Below, one piece after another: positions 35,082-43,238 of a stretch of DNA of 64,000 nucleotides. Source of the stretch: Marixanthotalea marina (GTDB lineage: Bacteria > Bacteroidota > Bacteroidia > Flavobacteriales > Flavobacteriaceae); the NCBI GenBank assembly GCA_018883545.1, contig JAHLEH010000001.1:992001-1056000 (forward strand), given 5' to 3'. The notes under the pieces were generated by a model. The model made no database searches and had not been told where the DNA came from. It saw nothing but the letters and a program-made list of their open reading frames with translations. Made by a program: the position numbers and the translations under genes. Position 1 is the stretch's first letter. Each line of letters opens with the position of its first letter.

Positions 35082-37172
35082 TTAGAGTTCTTGTGCTTGA
35101 ATGGCGGTTATGATAACGGTGCTGTAAATATCGTCTACGGTACAGCCCCTGCTTAAATCGTTAACGGGTTTGTTGAGTCCTTGTAAAACGGGTCCAATGG
35201 CCAAAGCACCTGTTTCACGCTGCACGGCTTTGTAGGTGTTGTTGCCTGTGTTTAAATCGGGGAAAATCAATACGCTAGCATGGCCTGCTACTTCAGAATC
35301 TGGCATTTTGCTTTTTCCTATGCGTAAATCTACAGCAGCATCATATTGAATTGGCCCTTCAATTTTTATTTCTGGTGCTTGTTTTTTTACTGTTTCTGTG
35401 GCTTCCCTCACTTTTTCAACATCGGCGCCTTTTCCTGAAGCACCTGAGGAATAAGACAACATAGCTACTTTAGGTTCTATGCCAAAATCATTGGCTGTTT
35501 TTGCAGAAGAAATAGCTATTTCTGCCAATTCAGCGGCATTGGGATTCGGGTTGATGGCGCAATCCCCAAAAACAGAAATTCTGTCTTCTAAACACATAAA
35601 GAATATGGACGACACAATGTTTACGCCTGGTTTGGTTTTAATAAACTGTAATGCTGGTCGTAATGTATGTTGGGTGGTATGCACGGCTCCCGAAACCATA
35701 CCATCGGCGTGGCCTTTATAGATCATCATGGTACCAAAATAGGACACATCGGACATAGCATCCCTTGCCATTTCTAGGTTTACGTTTTTATGTTTTCTTA
35801 GTTCGTAAAACGTGTTAACATAATCGTCAAAATAAGGTGATTTTGTGGGCGAAACAATATTTACTTCGTTTAAATCCAGTGGAATATCAAGTTTATCTAA
35901 ACGCTCTTTTACTTTATCTTCCTCGCCAATTAACGTGATGTCAACTACATGGGCATTGATTAAGCGATAGGCAGCACGAAGCACTCGTTCGTCATAACCT
36001 TCCGGTAAAACAATGTGTTTTTTGTCTTTAAGGGCACGCTGCAATAAATTGTATTGAAACATGCGTGGCGTGAATATTTCCGATTGGAAGGTAATGAGCT
36101 TTTCAGCCAACTTATCGGTATCTACATGTTTTTCAAAAGTAGCAATAGATGTCGTGATTTTCTCTGTGTTTTCGGCATATATTCTTGGCTTAATGGTACC
36201 GATGCTATTGGTAACATGATAAGTGCCACCTTGTACACTAATTATTGGAACTACACTAGACAGACCATCGATTAATTTTAAAATGGGTTCTTCTGGAAGC
36301 AAACCTCCTGTTAATACAATGCCTGAAATTTTAGGATAGTTTTTTGAAATGTTAGCTTGCAGGGCGCCAAGAATAATGTCCGCTCTGTCTCCAGGAGTAA
36401 TTACCAATGCATTTTCCTTTAAATGGGTGAGGTAATTTCGCAGTTGCATGGCACCCACACTAAAGTTTTCGGTTAAGTTATTTAGCAAGTCCTTGCCAAA
36501 AATCACACGCCCGTCTAATGCTTTAACGATTTCTTTTACAGTAGGGCTTGACAAACTTTGTATAACAGGAATTACGGTGATATCGGTATCATTATCGATA
36601 CGTTTTTTTAGCATTTGTTTAAGTTCGACTAAGTGTTCCTGATTGACCTTATTGGTCATAATTGAAAGTACATCGGCCTCTTGTTTAAAGGTGTCGTATG
36701 CCAATTGTACGTTGTCTACAATGCTTTTTAGGTCGTCACTATCACCTCTGGTCACAATAATTACAGGAAGGCTCAGGTTTTTTGAAATAAGCATGTTGAT
36801 ATCTAACTCTAAACTGGAGTTTTCATGAGAAAAATCGGTGCCTTCCACCAAAACAAAATCAAACCTGTCTTCTAGGTATTTGTACTTTCTAATGATTTCG
36901 TCTAAAACCTCACCAGATTTTCCTTGGTTGTAAAGATTTAAAACTTCACTTCTGGTAAACGCAAAAGTCTTTTTGTAATTAATGTTGATTTCAAAATGGG
37001 ACAGCACAGTGTTTATGTGATTATCCATCTCACCAACTTCCAAATCATCAATAATAGGTCTGAAATAACCCACTTTAGCTGTTTTTCCCAACAGCATGCG
37101 CATAAGTCCTAAGACTACAACAGACTTGCCACTTCTAGGTTCTATGGTTGCTACGTAAATTCCTTTACTCAT
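35082..37172 (-). CDS. pta: Phosphate acetyltransferase, long form
   Basis: Converts acetyl-CoA and phosphate to acetyl phosphate. The 696-residue long form has an N-terminal dethiobiotin-synthetase-like P-loop domain and a DRTGG-type domain (together about residues 1-350) before the catalytic C-terminal half (about 375-690). The N-terminal part usually regulates the enzyme by metabolites. A minus-strand TATCTTTG box at 37193-37200 lies 20 bases upstream of the start. Confidence 0.95.
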   Translation of the reverse strand: MSKGIYVATIEPRSGKSVVVLGLMRMLLGKTAKVGYFRPIIDDLEVGEMDNHINTVLSHFEININYKKTFAFTRSEVLNLYNQGKSGEVLDEIIRKYKYLEDRFDFVLVEGTDFSHENSSLELDINMLISKNLSLPVIIVTRGDSDDLKSIVDNVQLAYDTFKQEADVLSIMTNKVNQEHLVELKQMLKKRIDNDTDITVIPVIQSLSSPTVKEIVKALDGRVIFGKDLLNNLTENFSVGAMQLRNYLTHLKENALVITPGDRADIILGALQANISKNYPKISGIVLTGGLLPEEPILKLIDGLSSVVPIISVQGGTYHVTNSIGTIKPRIYAENTEKITTSIATFEKHVDTDKLAEKLITFQSEIFTPRMFQYNLLQRALKDKKHIVLPEGYDERVLRAAYRLINAHVVDITLIGEEDKVKERLDKLDIPLDLNEVNIVSPTKSPYFDDYVNTFYELRKHKNVNLEMARDAMSDVSYFGTMMIYKGHADGMVSGAVHTTQHTLRPALQFIKTKPGVNIVSSIFFMCLEDRISVFGDCAINPNPNAAELAEIAISSAKTANDFGIEPKVAMLSYSSGASGKGADVEKVREATETVKKQAPEIKIEGPIQYDAAVDLRIGKSKMPDSEVAGHASVLIFPDLNTGNNTYKAVQRETGALAIGPVLQGLNKPVNDLSRGCTVDDIYSTVIITAIQAQEL

Positions 37173-37192
37173 CTTCGTGTTTTGTAGTATTG

Positions 37193-37200
37193 CAAAGATA
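37193..37200 (-). promoter_or_regulatory. -7 box of the pta-ackA operon
   Basis: TATCTTTG on the minus strand, 20 bases before the pta start. It matches TAnnTTTG; a clear -33 TTG was not found at standard spacing. The rest of the pta-XRE gap (37201-37385) shows nothing recognisable. Confidence 0.55.
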
Positions 37201-37385
37201 GTTATACTAATTTTTAAGCAGACTACCTTTAATTGTTTTTTAATAGTGCAAAATTAAAACCTGTGCTTTTTTTTGAAGATGATTTATGTCATATAAACCT
37301 AAAACAAATACAATTCATTTAATTAGTTTAATTGGGTTTGGGTAAAAAATATCCATACTGCCATTTCTGAATTTGATAGCAAATA

Positions 37386-37886
37386 TTATTGGTAAAAAAC
37401 ATTAATTAAATAAAGACAAGGCAATAGTAAAAGAAAGAAGGGGTTTATGGAGCCAAATTCTAAATGCATAACTTCTAAAAAGATTCCTACTATTAAAATA
37501 ATAAAAGTCAGAAAAGTCCAAATGATTTGGAAGTTTAAGAGATTTGTTCCAATACTGTTTAGACCAATTATTTTATCTCTTCTCGTTATCCATAATATGA
37601 AAGGAAGAATAATGTTTCCAGTTGGTATTACTAGACCAAATAATACAGATAAGTGAAAATAAATTAAATAATTTTTATCATGTTGCTTGCCGTGATCAAG
37701 AATATCTTCTGCATTTACTTCTAAAACCTGACAAATTAAGTTAAGGGTTTTGCCCCTTGGTTCACTTTCACTATTTTCAATTCTTTGTATGGTTCTTAAA
37801 TTGACTTTTGCAAATTCAGCCAATTCTTCTTGGGATAGGCCTTTTTTCTTTCTTATGTCTTTAATTTTCTTTCCGATTGAGTTCAT
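37386..37886 (-). CDS. XRE family regulator with C-terminal membrane segments
   Basis: Residues 1-66 are a helix-turn-helix domain (KKIKDIRKKKGLSQEELAEF, then NLRTIQRIENSESEPRGKTL). The rest contains about three hydrophobic segments, near 73-92, 110-130 and 143-163, resembling the DUF4870-like tail of membrane-bound XRE proteins. It may sense a membrane signal and bind DNA from the membrane. Its targets are unknown. Confidence 0.8.
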   Translation of the reverse strand: MNSIGKKIKDIRKKKGLSQEELAEFAKVNLRTIQRIENSESEPRGKTLNLICQVLEVNAEDILDHGKQHDKNYLIYFHLSVLFGLVIPTGNIILPFILWITRRDKIIGLNSIGTNLLNFQIIWTFLTFIILIVGIFLEVMHLEFGSINPFFLLLLPCLYLINVFYQ

Positions 37887-38009
37887 AATTAATTTTGTTT
37901 GATTAATAAGACAAAACTATTTATAGAACTGCAAATTTGATAACGGTTTAATGGCGACATTTTTACGGCATTTTTGTCAATAATGTGTATTTGCAGTCTT
38001 TAAAAGACA

Positions 38010-38906
38010 TTATTTAGAAGTCAAATCTCTAAAAAGTGATTCCAGATTGGTGTTTTTCTGGTTCAGCTGTAAAATCTTCAATTTGTTATCGTGTGCAAAA
38101 TCGAACACGCTGGAGCGCATATCCTCAGATGTTGAAAAGGTGATTTCATAAACAAAATCATGGGTATTAATAACACTCTTTACTTTTGGTAATTTCAATA
38201 GAAAAGCATCTTCCACACGGTAATCAAATTCCACGATTACCACCTGCTCCTTACCTGCATGAAGGTCTTTCAGGATTTTGTCCGCAACGATAGTGCCTTT
38301 GTTTATAATGATAACCCTATCGCACATGGCTTCAACTTCTTGCATAATATGTGTGGAAAGAAATACGGTTTTATGTTTTCCGATGGTTTTGATCAAATTC
38401 CGTATATCTACCAATTGGTTAGGGTCCAATCCCGTTGTGGGTTCGTCCAATATCAACACATCGGGATCGTGTAATAGGGCATTGGCCAAACCAACACGCT
38501 GGCGATAGCCTTTGGAAAGTTGTCCGATTTTTTTATGGGCTTCTGGTGTTAGACCTGTTTGTTCAATAACTTCCTCAATTCTATTTTTTGAGACGTTATA
38601 GACATTGGCATTAAAGGCCAAATATTCTTTAACGTAAAGATCTAAATACAGCGGATTGTTTTCGGGTAAATACCCAACACTTTTTTGAACAGATTGTACG
38701 CTGCTGGCAACATCAAAACCGTTTACCTTGGCAATTCCTGCATCACTTTGAAGATAGGTGGTTAAAATTTTCATCATGGTCGATTTTCCAGCACCATTAG
38801 GTCCTAAAAAACCAACAATTTCAGGGTTTTTAACTTTAAAAGAAATGTTGTTTAAAGCCTTTTGGCTTCCGTACAGCTTTGAGACACCTTCAACTTCTAT
38901 AGACAT
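38010..38906 (-). CDS. gldA: Gliding-motility-associated ABC transporter ATP-binding protein
   Basis: ABC-type ATPase with Walker A GPNGAGKST (near 35-43), signature LSKGYRQRVGLA and Walker B VLILDEPTTGLDP. The ~298-residue length and the C-terminal regulatory tail ending NTNLESLFRDLTSK fit GldA, which works with GldF and GldG in gliding motility and protein export. gldF and gldG are not next to it here. A minus-strand TATTTTTG box lies at 38926-38933. Confidence 0.85.
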   Translation of the reverse strand: MSIEVEGVSKLYGSQKALNNISFKVKNPEIVGFLGPNGAGKSTMMKILTTYLQSDAGIAKVNGFDVASSVQSVQKSVGYLPENNPLYLDLYVKEYLAFNANVYNVSKNRIEEVIEQTGLTPEAHKKIGQLSKGYRQRVGLANALLHDPDVLILDEPTTGLDPNQLVDIRNLIKTIGKHKTVFLSTHIMQEVEAMCDRVIIINKGTIVADKILKDLHAGKEQVVIVEFDYRVEDAFLLKLPKVKSVINTHDFVYEITFSTSEDMRSSVFDFAHDNKLKILQLNQKNTNLESLFRDLTSK

Positions 38907-38925
38907 ATTTTTAGAAATGTTTGTT

Positions 38926-38933
38926 CAAAAATA
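38926..38933 (-). promoter_or_regulatory. -7 box of gldA
   Basis: TATTTTTG on the minus strand, 19 bases before the gldA start; good TAnnTTTG match. Confidence 0.5.
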
Positions 38934-39014
38934 CTGATTATATGTACTAATGTAATATTTACTGCAAAATCTTTAAAATTTTTTAAGAAATTGAAAAAAA
39001 GTAAATATTCGATT

Positions 39015-39043
39015 TTGATTTATTAAAATAATAATTACTTTAG
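39015..39043 (+). promoter_or_regulatory. Promoter of the aromatic amino acid operon
   Basis: TTG (39015-39017) and TACTTTAG (39036-39043) have an 18-base spacing; the -7 box has one mismatch to TAnnTTTG. Transcription would start near 39049, a few bases before the leader peptide. Confidence 0.55.
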
Positions 39044-39053
39044 CACCGTAATT

Positions 39054-39134
39054 ATGAGAACAGCAGTATATTATACATATTTTAGCAACTTTTATTTCTT
39101 TTTTAGCAAAGAAATCGAGGCGTTGTATGTATAA
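39054..39134 (+). CDS. Tyr/Phe-rich leader peptide of the pheA operon attenuator
   Basis: A 26-codon ORF whose residues 5-17 are VYYTYFSNFYFFF; it contains five Tyr and five Phe in all and ends in a TAA stop at 39132-39134. It lies between a promoter and an intrinsic terminator, directly upstream of pheA. This matches classical ribosome-mediated attenuation: ribosome stalling at Tyr/Phe codons under starvation would favour the antiterminator. No larger ORF covers the region. The amino-acid bias in exactly this position makes chance unlikely. Confidence 0.85.
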   Translation: MRTAVYYTYFSNFYFFFSKEIEALYV

Positions 39135-39167
39135 TTTATAAGATATAAATTTAATATAAGTCTCGAT
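39114..39167 (+). promoter_or_regulatory. Candidate antiterminator of the pheA attenuator
   Basis: ATCGAGGC (39114-39121), within the leader ORF just after the Tyr/Phe codons, can pair with GTCTCGAT (39160-39167), the 5' arm of the terminator: 8 pairs with one G-U. Forming it destroys the terminator. An A/U hairpin, AATTTATA (39133-39140) with TATAAATT (39144-39151), lies between them and may be a pause signal. Confidence 0.7.
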
Positions 39168-39186
39168 GAAAATCGGGACTTTTTTT
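39159..39186 (+). terminator. Attenuator terminator before pheA
   Basis: AGTCTCGAT-gaaa-ATCGGGACT is a 9-bp stem (one G-U) with a GAAA loop, followed at once by TTTTTTT. It ends 4 bases before the pheA ATG. Confidence 0.9.
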
Positions 39187-39190
39187 ATGT

Positions 39191-40018
39191 ATGATAAAAA
39201 CAGTTGCCATACAAGGAATAAAGGGGTCTTTCCATCATATTGTCTCTTTGGAATACTTTGACAATTCAGTGGAAACTATTGAATGTATGACGTTTGATAG
39301 GGTGGTAGACTCTTTAATAATAGGAGAAAGTGATGCCGTTATTATGGCTTTGGAGAATTCCATAGCAGGTTCTATTTTGCCTAATTATGCCTTGATAGAT
39401 AATAATGATTTGCACATTGTGGGCGAACATTATTTAGATATCCAACATCACTTAATGGTATTGCCAAATCAAAAAATAGAAGATATTAAGGAAGTGTATT
39501 CACACCCAATGGCGCTGTTGCAATGTAAGGAGTTCTTTAAGAATTATCCACATATAAAGTTGGTTGAAGATAAGGATACGGCTGAAGTTGCAGAACGCAT
39601 CCATAAAAACCAGCTAAAAAATATTGGAGCTATAGCGAGCGACATGGCTGCTGAAATTTTTGAACTGGATATTTTGGCCAGAAGTATCCAAACCATAAAG
39701 CACAACGAAACGCGATTTGCTATTGTGAAAAGGACCAATTCTGAAGTGCCCGAAAATGAAATCAATAAGGTATCGCTAAAATTTGAAGCAGATCACAAAC
39801 GTGGAAGTTTAGCAACTTTATTGAATGTAATGAGTGATTGTAAGTTGAATTTAACAAAAATTCAATCTATGCCCATAATAGAGAAGCCTTGGAAATATGC
39901 TTTTTTTGTGGATGTAACATTTGAAACGTATGCCGATTTTAAAAAGGCAAAATCAATTATGGAAATTATGGCCTATAATTTTAAGGTGTTGGGCGAATAT
40001 AAAAATGCCAAGTTATGA
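39191..40018 (+). CDS. pheA: Prephenate dehydratase
   Basis: Converts prephenate to phenylpyruvate. The catalytic TRF triad is in KHNETRFAIVKR near residue 180, and a C-terminal ACT domain begins near 193. The ESRP motif that binds phenylalanine in many homologues is replaced by IQSMP, so feedback inhibition may be weak or different. The gene has no chorismate mutase domain; that activity is on the DAHP synthase gene downstream. It overlaps the next gene by 4 bases. Confidence 0.92.
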   Translation: MIKTVAIQGIKGSFHHIVSLEYFDNSVETIECMTFDRVVDSLIIGESDAVIMALENSIAGSILPNYALIDNNDLHIVGEHYLDIQHHLMVLPNQKIEDIKEVYSHPMALLQCKEFFKNYPHIKLVEDKDTAEVAERIHKNQLKNIGAIASDMAAEIFELDILARSIQTIKHNETRFAIVKRTNSEVPENEINKVSLKFEADHKRGSLATLLNVMSDCKLNLTKIQSMPIIEKPWKYAFFVDVTFETYADFKKAKSIMEIMAYNFKVLGEYKNAKL

Positions 40019-41160
40019 TACAGGTAGCAAATAGGTTAAATACGGTAGAAGAGTACTACTTCTCTAAAAAATTACGAGAGGTAAACTTACTTATTGCCAG
40101 TGGTAAGCCGGTAATTAATTTAGGCATTGGTAGTCCAGATATGCAACCGCCACAAAAAGTAATTGAGGCTTTGGTTGAAGGTTTACAAAATCTATCAGCT
40201 CATAAATACCAAAGTTATCAAGGACTTCCAGCATTGCGAGAGGCTATATCGGCTTTTTATAAAGACCATTTTAAAGTGTCTTTAAGTCCTGTCACAGAAA
40301 TTTTACCATTAATGGGAAGCAAGGAAGGCATCATGCACATTTCAATGGCTTATTTAAATGAGGGTGATGGGGTTTTAATTCCCAATCCAGGTTACCCAAC
40401 TTACCAATCGGTAACCAAATTGGTGGGTGCAGTACCTACTTTTTATGAGCTTGATGAGAAGAATGGTTGGTTGCCGGATTTAAAGGCCATAGAAGCACAA
40501 GATTTAAGCAGGGTAAAATTAATGTGGGTTAATTATCCGCATATGCCAACAGGTGCCAATCCAACCGAGAAATTATTCAAGGATTTAGTAGCTTTTGCAA
40601 AGCGACATAATATTTTAATTGTAAACGATAATCCGTACAGTTTTGTATTGAACGATAACCCACAAAGTATTTTGAGTGTACCTGGAGCTAAAGAGGTGTG
40701 TTTGGAGCTGAATTCGTTGAGCAAGACCTTTAATATGGCTGGATGGCGTGTAGGCATGGTGATGGGAGATAGTGAGCACATAAGTAATGTGCTAAGGGTT
40801 AAAAGCAATATGGATTCTGGTATGTTTTACGGTATACAGAAAGGGGCTATTGAAGCCTTAAAATGCTCCAGTATGTGGTATGTAACCTTGAATAGTGTTT
40901 ACAAGGAACGTCGTGATTTGGTTTGGAAATTGGCAGATGCCTTAAACTGTACTTACGATAAAAATGCCACGGGATTGTTTGTTTGGGCCAAGTTGCCTCC
41001 ACATTTAAAGTCGGAAGAATTTATAGATAATGTGCTTAAAAACAATCATATATTCATCACGCCAGGAACGATTTTTGGCAGTAAAGGTGAAGGCTACATA
41101 AGGTTTTCGTTATGTGCTACCGAAGAAGAACTGGAAGAAGCGATTGCAAGAATAAAATAA
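40015..41160 (+). CDS. Class I/II aminotransferase (aromatic or DAP-type)
   Basis: PLP fold-type I aminotransferase of 381 residues. GSPDMQPPQKVIEAL is near 40, the PLP-binding NDNPYSFVL near 204, and the lysine in ELNSLSKTFNMAGWRVG near 234. The subfamily resembles LL-diaminopimelate aminotransferases, but its place between pheA and tyrA suggests that it transaminates phenylpyruvate and hydroxyphenylpyruvate. The start overlaps pheA by ATGA. Confidence 0.85.
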   Translation: MIQVANRLNTVEEYYFSKKLREVNLLIASGKPVINLGIGSPDMQPPQKVIEALVEGLQNLSAHKYQSYQGLPALREAISAFYKDHFKVSLSPVTEILPLMGSKEGIMHISMAYLNEGDGVLIPNPGYPTYQSVTKLVGAVPTFYELDEKNGWLPDLKAIEAQDLSRVKLMWVNYPHMPTGANPTEKLFKDLVAFAKRHNILIVNDNPYSFVLNDNPQSILSVPGAKEVCLELNSLSKTFNMAGWRVGMVMGDSEHISNVLRVKSNMDSGMFYGIQKGAIEALKCSSMWYVTLNSVYKERRDLVWKLADALNCTYDKNATGLFVWAKLPPHLKSEEFIDNVLKNNHIFITPGTIFGSKGEGYIRFSLCATEEELEEAIARIK

Positions 41161-41170
41161 TAACAATTTT

Positions 41171-41206
41171 TCCCTTTGGGAAGATGTCTTGAAAAGACTG
41201 TTGGGA
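41171..41206 (+). repeat. CCCTTTGGG element at the tyrA start
   Basis: TCCC-ttt-GGGA (41171-41181) is followed by GTCTT-gaa-AAGAC (41186-41198) and TGTTGGGA ending at the tyrA ATG. It is the third gene in the window with such a unit exactly before its start. Confidence 0.6.
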
Positions 41207-42058
41207 ATGAAAAATATATATATTATAGGTGTTGGATTAATAGGCGGAAGCTTTGCTAAAGATATCAAGGAGAAAAACCCTGAAGTGGTTATTCACGGTA
41301 TTAGCAGAAAGCAGACCACTTTAGATGAAGCATTATCTTTGGGGTTAATAGATAAAAAGGCGGCTTTGGAAGATATAAAAAATGCCGATTTGGTTATTTT
41401 ATCGATTCCAGTAGATGCTTCAGAAAAACTATTGCCAACCATATTAGACCATGTTTCAGAAACTGGTTTGGTGATTGATGCAGGTTCTACCAAAGAATCC
41501 ATATGCAAGGTTGTAGAAAATCATCCGAAGCGAAAAAACTTTTTGGCAACGCACCCCATTGCGGGAACGGAGTATTCTGGTCCGAGTGCAGCTATTAGTG
41601 GTTTGTTTCAAAACAAAACGAACATTATCTGCGAAGAAGAAAAAACAGATAAGGAGCTAAAGGAAAAGGCGTTGGTAATTTTCAATGCATTAGGTATGAA
41701 AATAAGGTATATGAATCCTAAGTCGCACGACAAGCACATTGCCTATGTATCGCATTTATCGCATATCAGTTCCTTTATGTTGGGTAAAACCGTGATGGAA
41801 AAAGAAAAAAACGAACGTGATATTTTTGATATGGCTGGTAGTGGATTTGCATCAACTGTTCGATTGGCCAAAAGTTCACCAGAGATGTGGACGCCCATTT
41901 TCAAACAAAACAAAGCAAATGTGTTGGAAACATTGGAAGAGTATATTGAAAATCTAATACAATTTAAAAATATGATGGCTCAAGATGATTATGAGTCTAT
42001 GTTTGATGAGATGAAACAGATTAATCATATAAGAGATATTTTAAACGGAATCAATTAA
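41207..42058 (+). CDS. tyrA: Prephenate dehydrogenase
   Basis: NAD-dependent oxidative decarboxylation of prephenate to hydroxyphenylpyruvate. The Rossmann motif IYIIGVGLIGGSFAKD starts at residue 4 when the ATG at 41207 is used, and HPIAGTEYSGP near 113 is catalytic-site sequence. An upstream in-frame TTG at 41189 lies inside the repeat and is unlikely to be used. Length of 283 residues fits the short monofunctional form. Confidence 0.92.
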   Translation: MKNIYIIGVGLIGGSFAKDIKEKNPEVVIHGISRKQTTLDEALSLGLIDKKAALEDIKNADLVILSIPVDASEKLLPTILDHVSETGLVIDAGSTKESICKVVENHPKRKNFLATHPIAGTEYSGPSAAISGLFQNKTNIICEEEKTDKELKEKALVIFNALGMKIRYMNPKSHDKHIAYVSHLSHISSFMLGKTVMEKEKNERDIFDMAGSGFASTVRLAKSSPEMWTPIFKQNKANVLETLEEYIENLIQFKNMMAQDDYESMFDEMKQINHIRDILNGIN

Positions 42059-42083
42059 AGTAAAAATTAAATAAATTTAAAAT

Positions 42084-42108
42084 AGATATTTTCCACATGA
42101 AAATATCT
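42084..42108 (+). promoter_or_regulatory. Perfect 10-bp hairpin before the DAHP synthase gene
   Basis: AGATATTTTC-cacat-GAAAATATCT forms a perfect stem 16 bases before the preferred start at 42124. It includes another in-frame ATG (42097) at the loop edge. It could be an internal operator, an mRNA processing or stability hairpin, or a translational control element. Confidence 0.5.
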
Positions 42109-42123
42109 GAAATACAAAGGGAT

Positions 42124-43206
42124 ATGGAAAATAAAAAAGAAATGAGAACCTGGTTAGATGATTTAAATTTAAGTCATCCATTGGTAATTGCAGGGCCTTG
42201 CAGTGCGGAAACAGAAGAACAAGTATTAAAAATAGCGCATGAGCTTAAAGATTCTGATGTGAGCTATTTTAGGGCAGGTATTTGGAAGCCAAGAACAAGA
42301 CCGGGAATGTTTGAAGGTGTTGGAGCTTTGGGCTTAAAATGGTTGCAAAAAGTGAAAGCTGAAACAGGTATGAAAATATGTACTGAGGTGGCCAATGCAG
42401 CTCATGTTAAATTGGCTTTAGAGCATGATGTAGATATGTTATGGATAGGTGCACGCTCTACGGTAAGTCCATTTATCATGCAAGAAATAGCTGATGCTTT
42501 GGAAGGAACAGAAAAGCCGGTACTTATTAAAAATCCAGTAAACCCAGATTTGGCTTTGTGGTTGGGAGGTATTGAAAGAATTTATAGTTCTGGAGTAAAA
42601 AATATTGGAGCCATTCACCGAGGGTTTTCTACTTATGAAAAAACAAAATATAGAAATAACCCAGAGTGGCAATTGGCAATTGAGTTTCAAAATAAGTTTC
42701 CAGACATTCCGTTAATTAACGATCCATCGCATATTACCGGTAAGCGCGATATGATTTTTGATGTGTCCCAAACGGCATTGGATTTAAATTTTGATGGGTT
42801 GATGATAGAAACGCATTTTGATCCAGACAATGCATGGAGCGATGCGTCTCAGCAGGTAACACCAAAAACACTTATTCAAATCATGAAAGATTTAAAAATA
42901 AGAAAAGAAACCGATCCTGAAGCAGATTACAATAAGCAACTGGATGTGTTAAGAGCACAGATTGATGTGGTTGATAACCAAATTATAGAATTGTTGGGTA
43001 AACGTATGAAAGCTGCCGATGGTATTGGAGAGCTTAAAAAACAAAAAAACGTGGCTGTTCTACAATCTAAACGTTGGAACGAGATTTTAGGGCGTATGGT
43101 ACTTGAAGGTCAAGATCACGGGCTGAGTGAGGAGTTTATTTTGAAAATGTTTAAAGCTATTCACCAGGAATCCATCAATCACCAAGAGAAAATTTTAAAT
43201 AGTTAA
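42124..43206 (+). CDS. aroG: Bifunctional 3-deoxy-7-phosphoheptulonate synthase / chorismate mutase
   Basis: The first and a branch-point step of aromatic synthesis on one chain. Residues ~1-260 are the DAHP synthase barrel (HPLVIAGPCSAETEEQV near 18, IWKPRTRPGMFEG, NDPSHITG), and residues ~275-360 are an AroQ-type chorismate mutase (LRAQIDVVDNQIIELLGKRM). ATG 42124 is preferred because family conservation begins at MENKKEMRTWLDD; ATG 42097 would add nine residues and sit in a hairpin. A terminator follows. The symbol is approximate because naming of this fusion varies. Confidence 0.92.
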   Translation: MENKKEMRTWLDDLNLSHPLVIAGPCSAETEEQVLKIAHELKDSDVSYFRAGIWKPRTRPGMFEGVGALGLKWLQKVKAETGMKICTEVANAAHVKLALEHDVDMLWIGARSTVSPFIMQEIADALEGTEKPVLIKNPVNPDLALWLGGIERIYSSGVKNIGAIHRGFSTYEKTKYRNNPEWQLAIEFQNKFPDIPLINDPSHITGKRDMIFDVSQTALDLNFDGLMIETHFDPDNAWSDASQQVTPKTLIQIMKDLKIRKETDPEADYNKQLDVLRAQIDVVDNQIIELLGKRMKAADGIGELKKQKNVAVLQSKRWNEILGRMVLEGQDHGLSEEFILKMFKAIHQESINHQEKILNS

Positions 43207-43210
43207 TAAG

Positions 43211-43238
43211 AAAAAGCCCCGCAAATGCGGGGCTTTTT
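43211..43238. terminator. Bidirectional terminator between the aromatic operon and a frameshifted gene
   Basis: AAAAAGCCCCGC-aaat-GCGGGGCTTTTT is a 12-bp perfect stem with A/T flanks on both sides. It can end the plus-strand aromatic operon and the convergent gene at 43238-43689. Confidence 0.93.

Noticed and set aside
37201-37385. A possible RNA gene in the gap between pta and the XRE regulator
   Set aside because: No tRNA-like fold or conserved RNA motif could be seen by eye; it is plain AT-rich sequence.
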